NCBI RefSeq assembly: GCF_022267515.1
Contig: NZ_JAKFGB010000014.1
Span: 62,001-126,000 of the forward strand
DNA: 64,000 nucleotides
DNA from: Rubinisphaera margarita
GTDB taxonomy: Bacteria > Planctomycetota > Planctomycetia > Planctomycetales > Planctomycetaceae
Direction of reading: 5' to 3'
The notes below the pieces were generated by a model. The model had not been told where the DNA came from. It did no database searches and worked only from the letters and a program-made list of their open reading frames with translations. Position 1 is the first letter of the stretch. The number at the start of each line of letters is the position of its first letter. Below are positions 26,223 through 36,717 of this stretch, one piece after another. Both the position numbers and the translations under genes were made by a program.

Positions 26223-26729
26223 ATGGCAGTAGAGATTGTTCAGCGGACATCGGTCGCGAAGAACGAAACCTTCGAACCGCAGTGGTATTACATCGATGGC
26301 GAAGGCCAGGTGGTCGGTCGTTTTGCGTCTGCGATCGCAATGGTGCTGATGGGTAAGCATAAGGCTACGTACACGCCGCACGTGAATACGGGCGATTTCG
26401 TGATCGTGACCAATGCCGACAAGGTCCGGTTCACCGGTCCGGAAGCCGCTCACGAATCGCACCCGAACTTCACCACCAAGATGGCGGAGAAGGAATACCA
26501 GCACTACACGGGTTACCCGAGCGGTCGCAAAGTGACCACGGGCGAGCAAATGCTGGAGAAGCATCCCGAGAAGATCCTCGAAGAAGCCGTTCGCCGGATG
26601 CTGCCGAAGAACAAGCTGGCCCGCAAGATGCTTGATCGTCTCAAGTTGTACACGACCAGCGAGCATCCGCATCAGGCTCAGCAGCCGCAGGCTCTTCCCG
26701 AGCACCTGCTGACCCGCTGCAAGAAGTAG
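26223..26729 (+). CDS. rplM: 50S ribosomal protein L13
   Basis: 168 aa from the ATG at 26223; a GTG three codons upstream is possible. L13 signatures: WYYIDGEGQVVGRFASAIAMVLMGKHKATYTPHVNTGDFVIVTNADKVRFTG and KVTTGEQMLEKHPEKILEEAVRRMLPKNKLARKMLDRLKLY. The protein binds 23S rRNA early in 50S assembly. It is longer than the usual about 142 residues through a C-terminal tail (TTSEHPHQAQQPQALPEHLLTRCKK). Followed by rpsI, the standard L13-S9 pairing. A Shine-Dalgarno is poor, consistent with control in the structured leader. Confidence 0.95.
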   Translation: MAVEIVQRTSVAKNETFEPQWYYIDGEGQVVGRFASAIAMVLMGKHKATYTPHVNTGDFVIVTNADKVRFTGPEAAHESHPNFTTKMAEKEYQHYTGYPSGRKVTTGEQMLEKHPEKILEEAVRRMLPKNKLARKMLDRLKLYTTSEHPHQAQQPQALPEHLLTRCKK

Positions 26730-26744
26730 TTGAGATCACGATCG

Positions 26745-26763
26745 ACCGGGCTCGCCGCCCGGT
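26745..26763 (+). terminator. Intergenic hairpin between rplM and rpsI
   Basis: ACCGGGC (26745-26751) pairs perfectly with GCCCGGT (26757-26763) with a 5-nt loop and no T tract. It may stabilise or partly attenuate the message rather than terminate it. Confidence 0.35.
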
Positions 26764-26820
26764 TCCGCCTCAGAATATATCGTCTCCATATAAGCAGTCA
26801 GAGATTCGGAAGAGATCCGT

Positions 26821-27525
26821 ATGAGTACCGATCAACCTCAAGATGACAACGAACAGCTGTCCGCTGCCAACGACGAGCAGGCGACTGCCGGCGAAGAACA
26901 GTCGGCTGCCAGCGAAGAACAGTCGACCGCCAGCGAGCCGTCCGCCGCCAGCGAACTGCACAACTCCGCGGAAGGCAAGGAACCGGAAACGGTTGCACAG
27001 ACCGGAGAAGCCGGTGAGCAGGGAACCGAAGACGTTCCTCAGCTGACTCTCGGCGGCGCTGCGGAAGCCGGTTCGGAAGAAGTTGGCGAAGAGCCCAAAG
27101 AATACGTTGCTCCGACCATTCGTGGTCGTATCGACAAGTTCGGGACCGCGATCGGCACCGGTCGCCGCAAGACAGCCGTCGCTCGCGTTCGCCTGAAAGA
27201 AGGCAGTGGCAAGTTCACCGTTAACGGTCGCGAAATGGAAGAGTTCTTCTGTCTCGAACGGGACCGCAAGATGGTGCTCGCCCCGCTGAAGGCTGTCGAT
27301 GAAGATAAGAAGGTCGACATCTGGGTCAAAGTTCATGGTGGTGGACTGACCGGTCAGACCGGAGCCGTTGTTCTCGGCATCGCTCGTGCTCTGCAGGCCA
27401 AGAACGAAAGCTATCATCCGACACTGGCCGAAGGCGGCTTCCTGACCCGCGACGACCGAATGGTCGAACGTAAGAAGTACGGTCTGGCCAAAGCCCGCCG
27501 CAGCTTCCAGTTCTCCAAGCGTTAA
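26821..27525 (+). CDS. rpsI: 30S ribosomal protein S9 with long acidic N-terminal extension
   Basis: 234 aa; typical S9 is about 130. The S9 domain occupies about residues 105-234 (GTAIGTGRRKTAVARVRLKEGSGKFTVNGREMEEFF...VHGGGLTGQTGAVVLGIARAL...GFLTRDDRMVERKKYGLAKARRSFQFSKR), ending in the conserved SKR tail that reaches the P-site tRNA. The first about 100 residues are low-complexity Glu/Ala/Ser/Gln (EEQSAASEEQSTASEPSAASE...), acidic and probably disordered. The true start could lie later, but no internal ATG precedes the S9 domain, so the extension is likely translated. Its role is unknown. Confidence 0.93.
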   Translation: MSTDQPQDDNEQLSAANDEQATAGEEQSAASEEQSTASEPSAASELHNSAEGKEPETVAQTGEAGEQGTEDVPQLTLGGAAEAGSEEVGEEPKEYVAPTIRGRIDKFGTAIGTGRRKTAVARVRLKEGSGKFTVNGREMEEFFCLERDRKMVLAPLKAVDEDKKVDIWVKVHGGGLTGQTGAVVLGIARALQAKNESYHPTLAEGGFLTRDDRMVERKKYGLAKARRSFQFSKR

Positions 27526-27578
27526 TCGACTCTGGCATTACGCCAGGCGATCCCGCTGGACAACTCAATTCACGACCG

Positions 27579-27610
27579 ACAAATCCCCGACCAATCCGTC
27601 GGGGATTTGT
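27579..27610 (+). terminator. Terminator-like hairpin after rpsI
   Basis: A perfect 13-bp stem, ACAAATCCCCGAC with GTCGGGGATTTGT, loop CAATCC. Only a short T-rich stretch follows, so it may be a Rho-independent terminator or an end-stabilising hairpin. Confidence 0.7.
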
Positions 27611-27734
27611 TGTATCTGGACTGCATTCCGGACATTCTCGCAGTCACCAGGGGAACCGCACCGGCTCGGTCGGTCCTCCCCGTCTGATCGAACGCTCCTC
27701 CGATGGGACCAGTTGAGTAGGGAAGGACTTCAGC

Positions 27735-29093
<1,359 letters not shown>

Positions 29094-29241
29094 ATGCGGT
29101 CGCGACGCAGCCGGTCGATGAATTTTTGATCAAGACTGCAACTCTGCGACCGTCTGCTCTGCAGAACAGATCAACATCACGGTATAAGAGAATCAACGGA
29201 CGTTCGTCCGGCTCTCTGCAGGAACGAACAACCGCGTAGTC

Positions 29242-31089
29242 ATGCAGCAATCGACTCTGGCGATGTGTAGTTCCCGTTTCTTCTGGCGTATCTTTTCCAC
29301 GCACGTGGCTGTCATCGTGCTGTGTACGCTCGGGTTGTCGTTCACGGTGTTCCGGGGCTACCGGCAGATCATTGAAGATCGCTTTCAGGCCGAGACCGAA
29401 GACCTTTCGGAAATCCTCGCCGAATCGGGCCGGGAACGCATTCTTGGCGACCGGGAACTGCGGCCGACCGATCCGTTCTATCACATCGCGACCTCGCGGG
29501 GGAATCGCCATCATCTGTTCGATGCCGATCAGGAACTTGTCGCAACCACCGTCGACGAGGAATCGCGCGGCGAGATTCGCCTCAGCTCTCTCCACGATCA
29601 GCTGAACGCCGATCTCGATGTGACCTCACGGATGGTCGGCAACGGAGAGCGGGGTCCGTATCAGTTGACCGTCCGCCGTCTCGTCGAAAATGGCGAGACC
29701 ATCGGCTACCTGCAGATGGAAGCCTCTCGGGCAGAGCTTCAGTCTCAACTGCAAACGCTGTCCCATCTGGTCTGGGCCATCGCGACAGCCGTCTGCCTGA
29801 TCGGTGTCGCTCTTTCGCTGATCGTCGTGTCGCGGATCATCAAGCCGGTTGAAGAACTGACGCAGGCCGCCCAGGCGATTGCCGACGGACGCTGGTCGCA
29901 GTCGGTTTCGATCGACAGCAAGGACGAACTGGCGACATTGGCAGAAGCCTTCAATGAAATGAGTCGCGAACTGGCAGCTCATATCGCGGAGCTTCAACAA
30001 CAGGGCCACCAGCTTCGGGAGAACAGCGAACGACTGGCGACCGTTCTCGGCGGAATGATCGAGGGCGTGATCGCTGTCGATTCCGCCGATCGCATTCTGT
30101 TCGCCAACGATGCCGCGTTCAAGATGATCGACTTCGTCGGCCGCCGTGTTGTCGGACGCCCGTACTGGGAAGTGCTGCGGAACACCGACGTTCAGAATGT
30201 CGTTCGCGATGTGCTCGCCGATCAGTATCAACTCAAACGGGAAATCGAACTCCCGCGTTCCCAGAGTCGCGTTGCCTTCATCGCCTCCCGGCTGCCGGGC
30301 GAACCGTGTCCCGGCGTCGTGCTCGTGCTGCACGATGTCACCGAACTTCGCCGCCTCGAACGGATCCGCTCCGAGTTCGTCTCCAACGTCGGACACGAAC
30401 TCAAGACGCCGCTTGCCGCCATTCAGGCCTGCACCGAAACACTGGCCGATGGAGCCATTGAAGATCCGAAGCACGCGGTGCACTTCCTCAGCCAGATCAC
30501 CGATCACGCCGACCGGCTGCATAAGCTGATTATCGACCTGATGGAGCTGGCCAAGATCGAATCGGAAGAAGACGCCTTCCGGCTCGAAGAGATCGACATC
30601 GGCGTGCCGATTCAGGAAGCGATCGACGAACACCAGTCAGTCGCCCGGGCTCGCCAGATCACCATCGTGGCCAAACCGACCATCGAGGAACTGCTCGTCA
30701 AAGCCGATCTCGATGGCGTCCGCACGATCGTCAATAACCTGCTCGATAACGCCCTCAATTACACCCCGGCTGGGGGACAGGCTCAGGTGGCGTGGTGGGC
30801 GGATGGCGATGAGGTCGCGATTACGGTTTCCGATACCGGAGTCGGCATCGAACCGAATCATCTGAAACGGGTCTTCGAGCGGTTCTATCGTGTCGACTCG
30901 GCTCGATCGCGCGACGCGGGCGGCACCGGTCTCGGTCTGGCGATTGTGAAGCACCTCTGCCAGTTCTTCTCGGGAACCATCACCGTCGACAGCGAACTCG
31001 GCAAGGGGACGACCTTCACCATTCGCTTCCCGCTCGTCTCGACCAACGACTCGGCCTCTCTGCCGGTGCCGAGCCGGTCCAGTTCCTAG
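29242..31089 (+). CDS. PhoR-like membrane sensor histidine kinase (HAMP-PAS-HisKA-HATPase)
   Basis: 615 aa. Membrane helix 1 at about residues 17-37, periplasmic domain to about 172, helix 2 at about 176-198, HAMP at about 199-255 (RIIKPVEELTQAAQAIADG), PAS at about 262-370, phospho-acceptor SNVGHELKTPLAAIQ with His385, and ATPase with VNNLLDNALNYTP, SDTGVGIEP and GGTGLGLAIVKHL. This is the PhoR/ResE/WalK architecture. The partner response regulator is not adjacent; the next gene, a glycosyltransferase, starts 4 bp after its stop and is probably co-transcribed, so the signal may concern the cell envelope. Confidence 0.9.
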   Translation: MQQSTLAMCSSRFFWRIFSTHVAVIVLCTLGLSFTVFRGYRQIIEDRFQAETEDLSEILAESGRERILGDRELRPTDPFYHIATSRGNRHHLFDADQELVATTVDEESRGEIRLSSLHDQLNADLDVTSRMVGNGERGPYQLTVRRLVENGETIGYLQMEASRAELQSQLQTLSHLVWAIATAVCLIGVALSLIVVSRIIKPVEELTQAAQAIADGRWSQSVSIDSKDELATLAEAFNEMSRELAAHIAELQQQGHQLRENSERLATVLGGMIEGVIAVDSADRILFANDAAFKMIDFVGRRVVGRPYWEVLRNTDVQNVVRDVLADQYQLKREIELPRSQSRVAFIASRLPGEPCPGVVLVLHDVTELRRLERIRSEFVSNVGHELKTPLAAIQACTETLADGAIEDPKHAVHFLSQITDHADRLHKLIIDLMELAKIESEEDAFRLEEIDIGVPIQEAIDEHQSVARARQITIVAKPTIEELLVKADLDGVRTIVNNLLDNALNYTPAGGQAQVAWWADGDEVAITVSDTGVGIEPNHLKRVFERFYRVDSARSRDAGGTGLGLAIVKHLCQFFSGTITVDSELGKGTTFTIRFPLVSTNDSASLPVPSRSSS

Positions 31090-31093
31090 CACT

Positions 31094-32215
31094 ATGGAAC
31101 CCCAACGACTCCGCGTGCTGACGATGATGGAGTTTCCCACCGCTCTCGGCGGGGAACGCTCGCTCCTGTCGGTCGCCGGGCAATTACGGGAGCAGATCGA
31201 GTTTTCCATTCTCGCCCCACCCGGCGGCGAACTGCAGACGTTGCTTGAAACACGAGACCTGCAGCACCTCCCCTTCTCTGTGCGAACGGAAGCGGGTGTC
31301 CGCCGCAGCGATGAAGAACTGCTCCGCGAACTCCAGCCGCTCATCGAGGGGAAACGTTTCGATCTCCTCCACGCGAACAGTGTAACGCTCGGTCGCTTCC
31401 TCGGACGACATCGCGATCAGTTCGATCTCCCCGTCACGGCTCATCTCCGCGATGTGATGAAGCTGTCGAAGACCGCAATCCGGGATCTCAGTTCTCTCGA
31501 TCGTCTGATCGCCGTTTCCGGTTTCGTTTGCGATTACTATCTGAAACTCGGCGTGGAACCCTCGCAGATCGTCCGCATCTACAACGGCATCGATCCGGTG
31601 AGCGAAGAAACACCCTGCGATATTCGCAAGGAGATCGGCTGTGGTCCCGAAACGAAACTCGCGGCGACGATCGGTCAGATCGGGCTTCGCAAAGGACATG
31701 ATACGCTCATCGCTGCGTTGCCGAAGATCGCGGTCGCTCATCCTGACTGGCAGTTTCTGATCATCGGCGAACGCTTTTCGGGTAAACAGGAGAGTCGCGA
31801 CTACTTCGAGTCCCTGCAGGCCGCCGTTCATCAACACGAGTTGACCGCTCGGGTTCACTGGCTGGGAACCCGCAGCGATGTCCTCGGCATTCTGCCTCAG
31901 ACCGATCTGCTGATCCACCCGGCTCGTCAGGAGCCGTTCGGGCGCGTCCTCCTGGAAGCCGCGATCACGCGAACGGCGATCGTCGCCACCGATGTCGGCG
32001 GGTCGCGGGAAATGCTCGACGACACCGCTCTGCTCGTCCCGCCCGATGATCCGGCTGCCCTCGCCACGGCCTGTCAACAGGTGATGGCCGACGCCAACCT
32101 GCGAAGTCAACTGGCCGAGCGAGCCGCGGCACGAATCCGCGAGCAGTTCTCGCTGCAACGAGCCGCGTCGGAGCACCGTGCTCTCTGGGAATCCGTTCTC
32201 TCCAGTGGAACGTAA
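31094..32215 (+). CDS. GT4-family glycosyltransferase
   Basis: 373 aa. GT-B fold of the GT4 family: N-terminal half with LGGERSLLSVAGQLREQIEFSILAPPGGELQ and a middle HANSVTLGRFLG; C-terminal donor-binding half with AATIGQIGLRKGHDTLIAALPKI, FLIIGE, VHWLGTRSDVLGILPQTDLLIHPARQEPFGRVLLEAAITRTAIVATDVGGSREM. The EX7E motif (EPFGRVLLE) that binds the nucleotide sugar is intact. It transfers a sugar from an activated donor to an envelope glycan or lipid; neither is identifiable. Tightly follows the PhoR-like kinase gene. Confidence 0.88.
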   Translation: MEPQRLRVLTMMEFPTALGGERSLLSVAGQLREQIEFSILAPPGGELQTLLETRDLQHLPFSVRTEAGVRRSDEELLRELQPLIEGKRFDLLHANSVTLGRFLGRHRDQFDLPVTAHLRDVMKLSKTAIRDLSSLDRLIAVSGFVCDYYLKLGVEPSQIVRIYNGIDPVSEETPCDIRKEIGCGPETKLAATIGQIGLRKGHDTLIAALPKIAVAHPDWQFLIIGERFSGKQESRDYFESLQAAVHQHELTARVHWLGTRSDVLGILPQTDLLIHPARQEPFGRVLLEAAITRTAIVATDVGGSREMLDDTALLVPPDDPAALATACQQVMADANLRSQLAERAAARIREQFSLQRAASEHRALWESVLSSGT

Positions 32216-32294
32216 CTGGAATGCGAATTCACTTATGAGTATCGTGAAGGCTCACCAGATCACATCATGTTACACATCCAAAGAGGGACGTTCC

Positions 32295-33287
32295 GTGCTC
32301 ACTCGCATTCTTGCTCTCTGCGCACTGGCCATGCTGATGGCCGGCTGCAATAACAATCCGACTCCCCAGGGCGAAGCCGGTTCCGGCGGCGACAAACTTC
32401 AGATCGCCGTCATTCCCAAGGGAACCACCCACGAATTCTGGAAGTCGGTCCACGCCGGCGCCCGTCAGGCCGCCGAGGAAGCGGGCAATGCGGAAATCAT
32501 CTGGAAAGGCCCGCTGCTCGAAAACGACCGCGACGGACAGATCAGCGTCGTTGAAGATTTCATCGTCAAAGATGTCGACGGCATCGTGCTGGCTCCGCTC
32601 GATTCCTCCGCCCTCATCGACAGCGTGCTGCACGCCTCGGAAGAAGACATTCCGGTCGTGATCTTCGATTCCGGCCTGGCCGATGAATCGTCGATCGTCA
32701 GCTATGTCGCCACCGACAACTACCGCGGCGGCCAGCTTGCCGCCGAACGCCTGGCCGAGTCGCTCGACGGTAAAGGCGAAGTCGTCATGTTCCGCTACAA
32801 CCCCGGCAGCGAAAGCACCGAACAGCGGGAAGAAGGTTTCCTCGACAAGCTCAAAGCCGACTATCCGGACATCAAGGTCATCTCGTCCGACCAGTACGCC
32901 GGCACCACGCCCGAGTCGTCGCTGGAGAAAGCGACCGAAGTCCTCGACAAGTACCGCGATGAAGTCGACGGCGTCTTCGCCGTCTGCGAACCGAACGCGA
33001 CCGGCACCCTCGGCGCTCTGCGGGAACTCAACCTGCTCGGCGAAGTGAAGTTCGTCGCCTTCGACCCGAACCCGGATCTGATCAACGCCCTCGAACAGGG
33101 GAACGTCACCGGAATCGTCCTGCAGGATCCGGTCACGATGGGCTATCAGGCCGTGAAAACCCTGCTCGCCAGCATCAACGGCGAAGAAGTCGACAAGCGA
33201 ATCAAAACCGGAGAGTACGTCGCCACGCCGGAGAACCACGAAGAAGAACAGATGCACAAGCTATTGCACCCCGTCCAGGTCGACTAA
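32295..33287 (+). CDS. Sugar ABC transporter substrate-binding lipoprotein (RbsB-like)
   Basis: 330 aa from the GTG at 32295, chosen because AGAGGG sits 9 nt upstream and a lipoprotein signal follows at once (LTRILALCALAMLMAGC, lipobox LMAGC). An in-frame ATG further upstream gives no signal peptide. The mature protein is a periplasmic-binding-protein-1 family member: IAVIPKGTTHEFWKSVHAGARQAAEEAG, DVDGIVLAPLDSSALIDSVLHASEEDIPVVIFDSGL, YVATDNYRGGQLAAERLAE, VDGVFAVCEPNATGTLGALRELNL, KFVAFDPNPDLINALEQGNVTGIVLQDPVTMGYQAVKTLL. It should bind a sugar for import. No transporter ATPase or permease is adjacent. Confidence 0.88.
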   Translation: MLTRILALCALAMLMAGCNNNPTPQGEAGSGGDKLQIAVIPKGTTHEFWKSVHAGARQAAEEAGNAEIIWKGPLLENDRDGQISVVEDFIVKDVDGIVLAPLDSSALIDSVLHASEEDIPVVIFDSGLADESSIVSYVATDNYRGGQLAAERLAESLDGKGEVVMFRYNPGSESTEQREEGFLDKLKADYPDIKVISSDQYAGTTPESSLEKATEVLDKYRDEVDGVFAVCEPNATGTLGALRELNLLGEVKFVAFDPNPDLINALEQGNVTGIVLQDPVTMGYQAVKTLLASINGEEVDKRIKTGEYVATPENHEEEQMHKLLHPVQVD

Positions 33288-33300
33288 GTACGACGGGTGC

Positions 33301-33324
33301 CATGCCCACGCTCGCGTGGGCATG
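33301..33324. repeat. Palindromic intergenic repeat (CATGCCCACG family)
   Basis: CATGCCCACG, loop CTCG, CGTGGGCATG: a perfect 10-bp hairpin directly after the binding-protein gene. Related sequences lie at 58131-58158, 58209-58235 and 63130-63150. It could serve as a terminator or mRNA-stabilising element. Confidence 0.65.
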
Positions 33325-33508
33325 CTGTCCGAAAGGGTCACTCCGAAAGATTCGACGCAGCCGCTGAATCAGCGATGTTCCATGGAAGTTGAAATCAACG
33401 GCCCGCGAAGCATGGACCCCGCATTCCCCCTCACCCTAACCCTCTCCCCCGGCGGGGGCGAGGGGACTGCTGTGTGGTAACGACTTAAGGCCCCACCTGC
33501 GTCAAACG

Positions 33509-33560
33509 GCAGCCTCCCACGGCTGCGCCGCCCCGATAGCGGAGCTATCGCGGCCACCCC
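33509..33560. repeat. Fragment of dispersed MITE-like repeat
   Basis: This segment (CTCCCACGGCTGCGCCGCCC, then GATAGCGGAGCTATCGCGGCC, ACCCC) matches 55860-55911 of the complete element with few changes and lies just upstream of the SDR gene. The region from 33325 to 33508 otherwise shows no gene. Confidence 0.55.
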
Positions 33561-33592
33561 TGAAACCTTACCCATTGTTGAACGAGTCACTC

Positions 33593-34360
33593 ATGAGCAA
33601 TCGAGTCGCCATTGTCACCGGAGCAGCCAGTGGGATCGGACTGGCGACCGCGCAGCTGCTGGCTGAAGAGGGCTGGCAGGTCGTCACCTGCGATCTGCAT
33701 CCGCGGCCCTCTGGGACGAAGGAGATCCCCAACTGGAAAGAACATCTGCTGCTCGATGTGACCGATGTGTCCCATCTGCAGGGACTCATCGACACGGCGG
33801 CCCGGCACGGCGAGATTCATGCACTCGTGAACAACGCCGGCGTCAATCATGTGGGGGACATCAGCGAGATCGCCGAGAAAGACTGGGACCGCACGCTGAA
33901 CACAAACGTGAAGGCGGCCTTCTTCGCGATTCAGGCCGTGCTGCCGCACTTCCGGAAGCGGGGCGGCGGCGACATCGTCAATATCGCCAGCAATGCCGGG
34001 CTGCTGCCGCGAGCTCACGATCCGGTCTATTCGATCAGCAAGATGAGCCTGGTCAGCCTGACGAAATCGGTCGCACTCTGTCTGTCGAAAGACAATATTC
34101 GCGCGAACTGCATCTGCCCGGGGCCTGTCAAAGATACTGGAATCATCAACGCCGACCTGGCAGCAGCCGAGGATTCCGAGGCGACGGCTCAGTCGTTCAT
34201 CGCCGCCAGTCCGCTGGCAGCCGCCCAGGGACGCATGGTGACGCCGGAGGAAGTCGCGGCCTCGGTGTTGTACCTGCTGTCGGACGCCGCCCGGATGATC
34301 ACCGGCACCGCAATCGCCATCGACGGCGGCAAATCGCTCGGCGTTCCCCCGAAGCGGTAA
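33593..34360 (+). CDS. Short-chain dehydrogenase/reductase (SDR)
   Basis: 255 aa from the ATG at 33593. Classical SDR motifs: cofactor loop VTGAASGIG (9-16), NNAG (80-83), catalytic Ser133 (NIASNAG), Tyr146 and Lys150 (YSISK). The end, TGTAIAIDGGKSLG, is the usual SDR C-terminal strand. CDLHPRP after strand 2 has an Asp that favours NAD(H). It oxidises or reduces an alcohol/ketone, often on a sugar or sugar acid. The sugar-binding protein gene lies 305 bp upstream and the tRNA-Val gene 59 bp downstream. Confidence 0.9.
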   Translation: MSNRVAIVTGAASGIGLATAQLLAEEGWQVVTCDLHPRPSGTKEIPNWKEHLLLDVTDVSHLQGLIDTAARHGEIHALVNNAGVNHVGDISEIAEKDWDRTLNTNVKAAFFAIQAVLPHFRKRGGGDIVNIASNAGLLPRAHDPVYSISKMSLVSLTKSVALCLSKDNIRANCICPGPVKDTGIINADLAAAEDSEATAQSFIAASPLAAAQGRMVTPEEVAASVLYLLSDAARMITGTAIAIDGGKSLGVPPKR

Positions 34361-34419
34361 GTTCCTGCCGGAGAGACGATTGACGCGACGGCGAATTCGC
34401 CGTAAATTGGGACCCACAC

Positions 34420-34495
<76 letters not shown>

Positions 34496-34498
34496 TTT

Positions 34499-34532
34499 GA
34501 AGCTCCAAACCGCAAGGGTTTGGAGCTTTTTT
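34499..34532 (+). terminator. Terminator after tRNA-Val
   Basis: AAGCTCCAAACC pairs with GGTTTGGAGCTT across a GCAAG loop, followed by a run of six or more T. A strong Rho-independent terminator 6 nt past the tRNA. Confidence 0.88.
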
Positions 34533-34542
34533 CGTTGAACCG

Positions 34543-35298
34543 TCATGACCGTTTATCAAGTTGTTCAATCACGTCGATGATCTGCGAGACATATCCTCTT
34601 GTCTTGTCGAGATCAAGCTGTGATCCATTTGCATGGGCGAACTCATTGCGCTCGTCGAGCGCAAGGACAATGCGACGATGGATTGGGTCGCCGATGAACG
34701 GTCTAATTTTGTCAATTACTAGTCGTTCGTTCGGGTAATTGCCCGTCCAGAAATCCGCTTTCTCCGTGACGGGAGAATAGAACTTGCCTTTTCGATCTTT
34801 AACTTTGGTTAAGTCTGCATTGAACTCTTGGAGGCGCCGATTGACGATCCAACCCTGCAAATAGTCCATGCAAAGTGCCCACGCATTTACGATTGTCGCC
34901 CTAAACGCCTCCACCCGAAGGCACTGAAGCATTTCGAGGTAAAACGCGTTGTGGCCGATGATCTGAGTCAGATTTTTCACACGCGCCGATATCGCATCGT
35001 CGTTGAGCACCGCCACATTCAATCTTTCTGTCTCATGCATCAGTGAGTTTCTTGCAGATTTAATATGCAAGAGGATCCCTTCAAAGTGCTCGTCACCGAC
35101 AACACCATTCCCGAGTCGCTGCCTTGCTGACTGCAAGTGTGCATGAGTTATTGAAAGCTGCAATCGCTCAGTGTAACGCATGCAATTTTCAACGGTTCCC
35201 CGAAGGTAATCTCCCCAACCGAGCTTTCTTTGGATCTGAATTGCGCCGTCGAGTACTTGAAACAAATAATAATAGTCGTGTACACGATACTCCCGCAT
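34543..35298 (-). CDS. HEPN-like protein with two RNxxxH motifs, adjacent to tRNA-Val
   Basis: 251 aa, ATG preceded by AGGAG at 5-6 nt. The gene is visibly richer in A+T than its neighbours. It is helical throughout. Two R-N-x-x-x-H motifs occur: RNSLMH at residues 83-88 and RNEFAH at 217-222. The R(x4-6)H motif is the catalytic signature of HEPN ribonucleases. Before the second, FRATIVNAWALCMDYLQGWIV (132-152) looks like the first long helix of HEPN domains of the Apea/DUF4145 type, so the C-terminal half is the better supported domain. HEPN proteins act as RNA-cutting toxins or defence effectors; that role here is inference. No partner gene (MNT, antitoxin) is adjacent. Its 3' end abuts the tRNA terminator. 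Confidence 0.6.
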   Translation of the reverse strand: MREYRVHDYYYLFQVLDGAIQIQRKLGWGDYLRGTVENCMRYTERLQLSITHAHLQSARQRLGNGVVGDEHFEGILLHIKSARNSLMHETERLNVAVLNDDAISARVKNLTQIIGHNAFYLEMLQCLRVEAFRATIVNAWALCMDYLQGWIVNRRLQEFNADLTKVKDRKGKFYSPVTEKADFWTGNYPNERLVIDKIRPFIGDPIHRRIVLALDERNEFAHANGSQLDLDKTRGYVSQIIDVIEQLDKRS

Positions 35299-35581
35299 TG
35301 GTGCTCCTATTGAACGGGTGACGAATCGCTCGAAATTCCGGGTTCGCCCTGCGTTTTTCAGTCCCCAAGTTTAAGGTTGGACAATTGTAAACGTACGAGA
35401 TAATTCCTGCACCACACACCGACGCAACGAGGACGGCGAGCTCATAAAGGTCAGTTCAACGCTCCATCTCTTCACCTCTCTTGTCCCAAACCCCGCTCAC
35501 ACACTACAGTCCGCAGATTGAGCCGGTCTGTTGGGGATCGGGGCTGTTTGTGAGGTTTTCTGTCGTCGCCAAGTCGTTTTC

Positions 35582-36717
35582 ATGAATCAGATTGCGCTAT
35601 TGGGGGCGACCGGCTCGATTGGCACCAGCTGTCTGGATGTCGCTCGCGTGCATGGCGATGCCGTCCAGGTGTTCGCGGTTTCGGCGAACGGCAGCTGGCA
35701 GAAGCTCGCGAAGATCTGCCACGAATTCCAGCCGAAAATCGCGATTCTGGCCGATGAATCGTGCCGCCCGAACGTGAAGTTCGACGAGTTCCCCGCTGGC
35801 ACTGAGGTCCGCTTTGGAGCCGAGGCTCTCTGCGAAGTTGCCGCCGATGACCGGGTCGATACCGTGGTCGCGGCCATTGTCGGAGCAGCCGGGCTGGGCA
35901 GCTCGCATGCGGCTGTGAAAGCCGGCAAGCGGGTCGCGATCGCCAATAAGGAAACCCTGGTGGTCGCCGGGCCGATCATCATGCAGGCGGCTGCCGAATC
36001 GGGGAGCGAACTGATCCCCGTCGACAGTGAACACTCGGCGATTTTTCAGGCGTTGCTGGCCGGTCGGAAAGAGGATGTCGCTCAGATCGTGCTCACCTCC
36101 AGCGGCGGGCCGTTTCGGGAGAAATCACGGGACGAAATCGCCTCTGCGGGCCCGAAAGCGGCTCTCAAGCACCCGACCTGGGACATGGGGCCGAAGATTA
36201 CCATCGACTCGGCGACGCTGATGAACAAGGCTCTCGAAGTGATCGAAGCCCGGTGGTTGTTCAATTTACAAGCCGAGCAGATCGATGTCGTCGTGCATCC
36301 ACAGTCGATCGTCCATTCGTTCGTCGAATACCGCGATGGCTCGGTGATTGCTCAACTCTCGCCGCCCGACATGCGACTGCCGATTCAATATGCGTTGTCG
36401 TATCCCGAACGCTGGGAAGCAGTTGCGCCGCGATTTGACTTCAAATCGGCGCAGAGTCTTGATTTCGTGCCCCCGGATCTCGAAAGATTTCCCGCACTTC
36501 AGCTCGGTTTCGACGTAGCCAGACAGGGCGGAACCTCCGGAGCGGTCCTCAACGCCGCCAACGAGATTGCCGTTTCACGGTATCTTCAGGAGGAACTTTC
36601 CTTCTATGATATCGCCAACGTCTGCCGGGAAGTTCTGTCCCGACACACATTCCACGCTTCTCCCTCACTGGAAGAATTAGTCGCGCTCGATGACTGGGCG
36701 CGTAAGGAGACAACTCA

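Noticed and set aside
29626..30633. 335-aa open frame antisense to the histidine kinase
   Set aside because: Lies entirely inside a kinase with all motifs intact.
32265..33257. 330-aa open frame antisense to the RbsB-like gene
   Set aside because: Phe/Asp/Val-rich antisense artefact of codon bias; no start signal or conserved motif.
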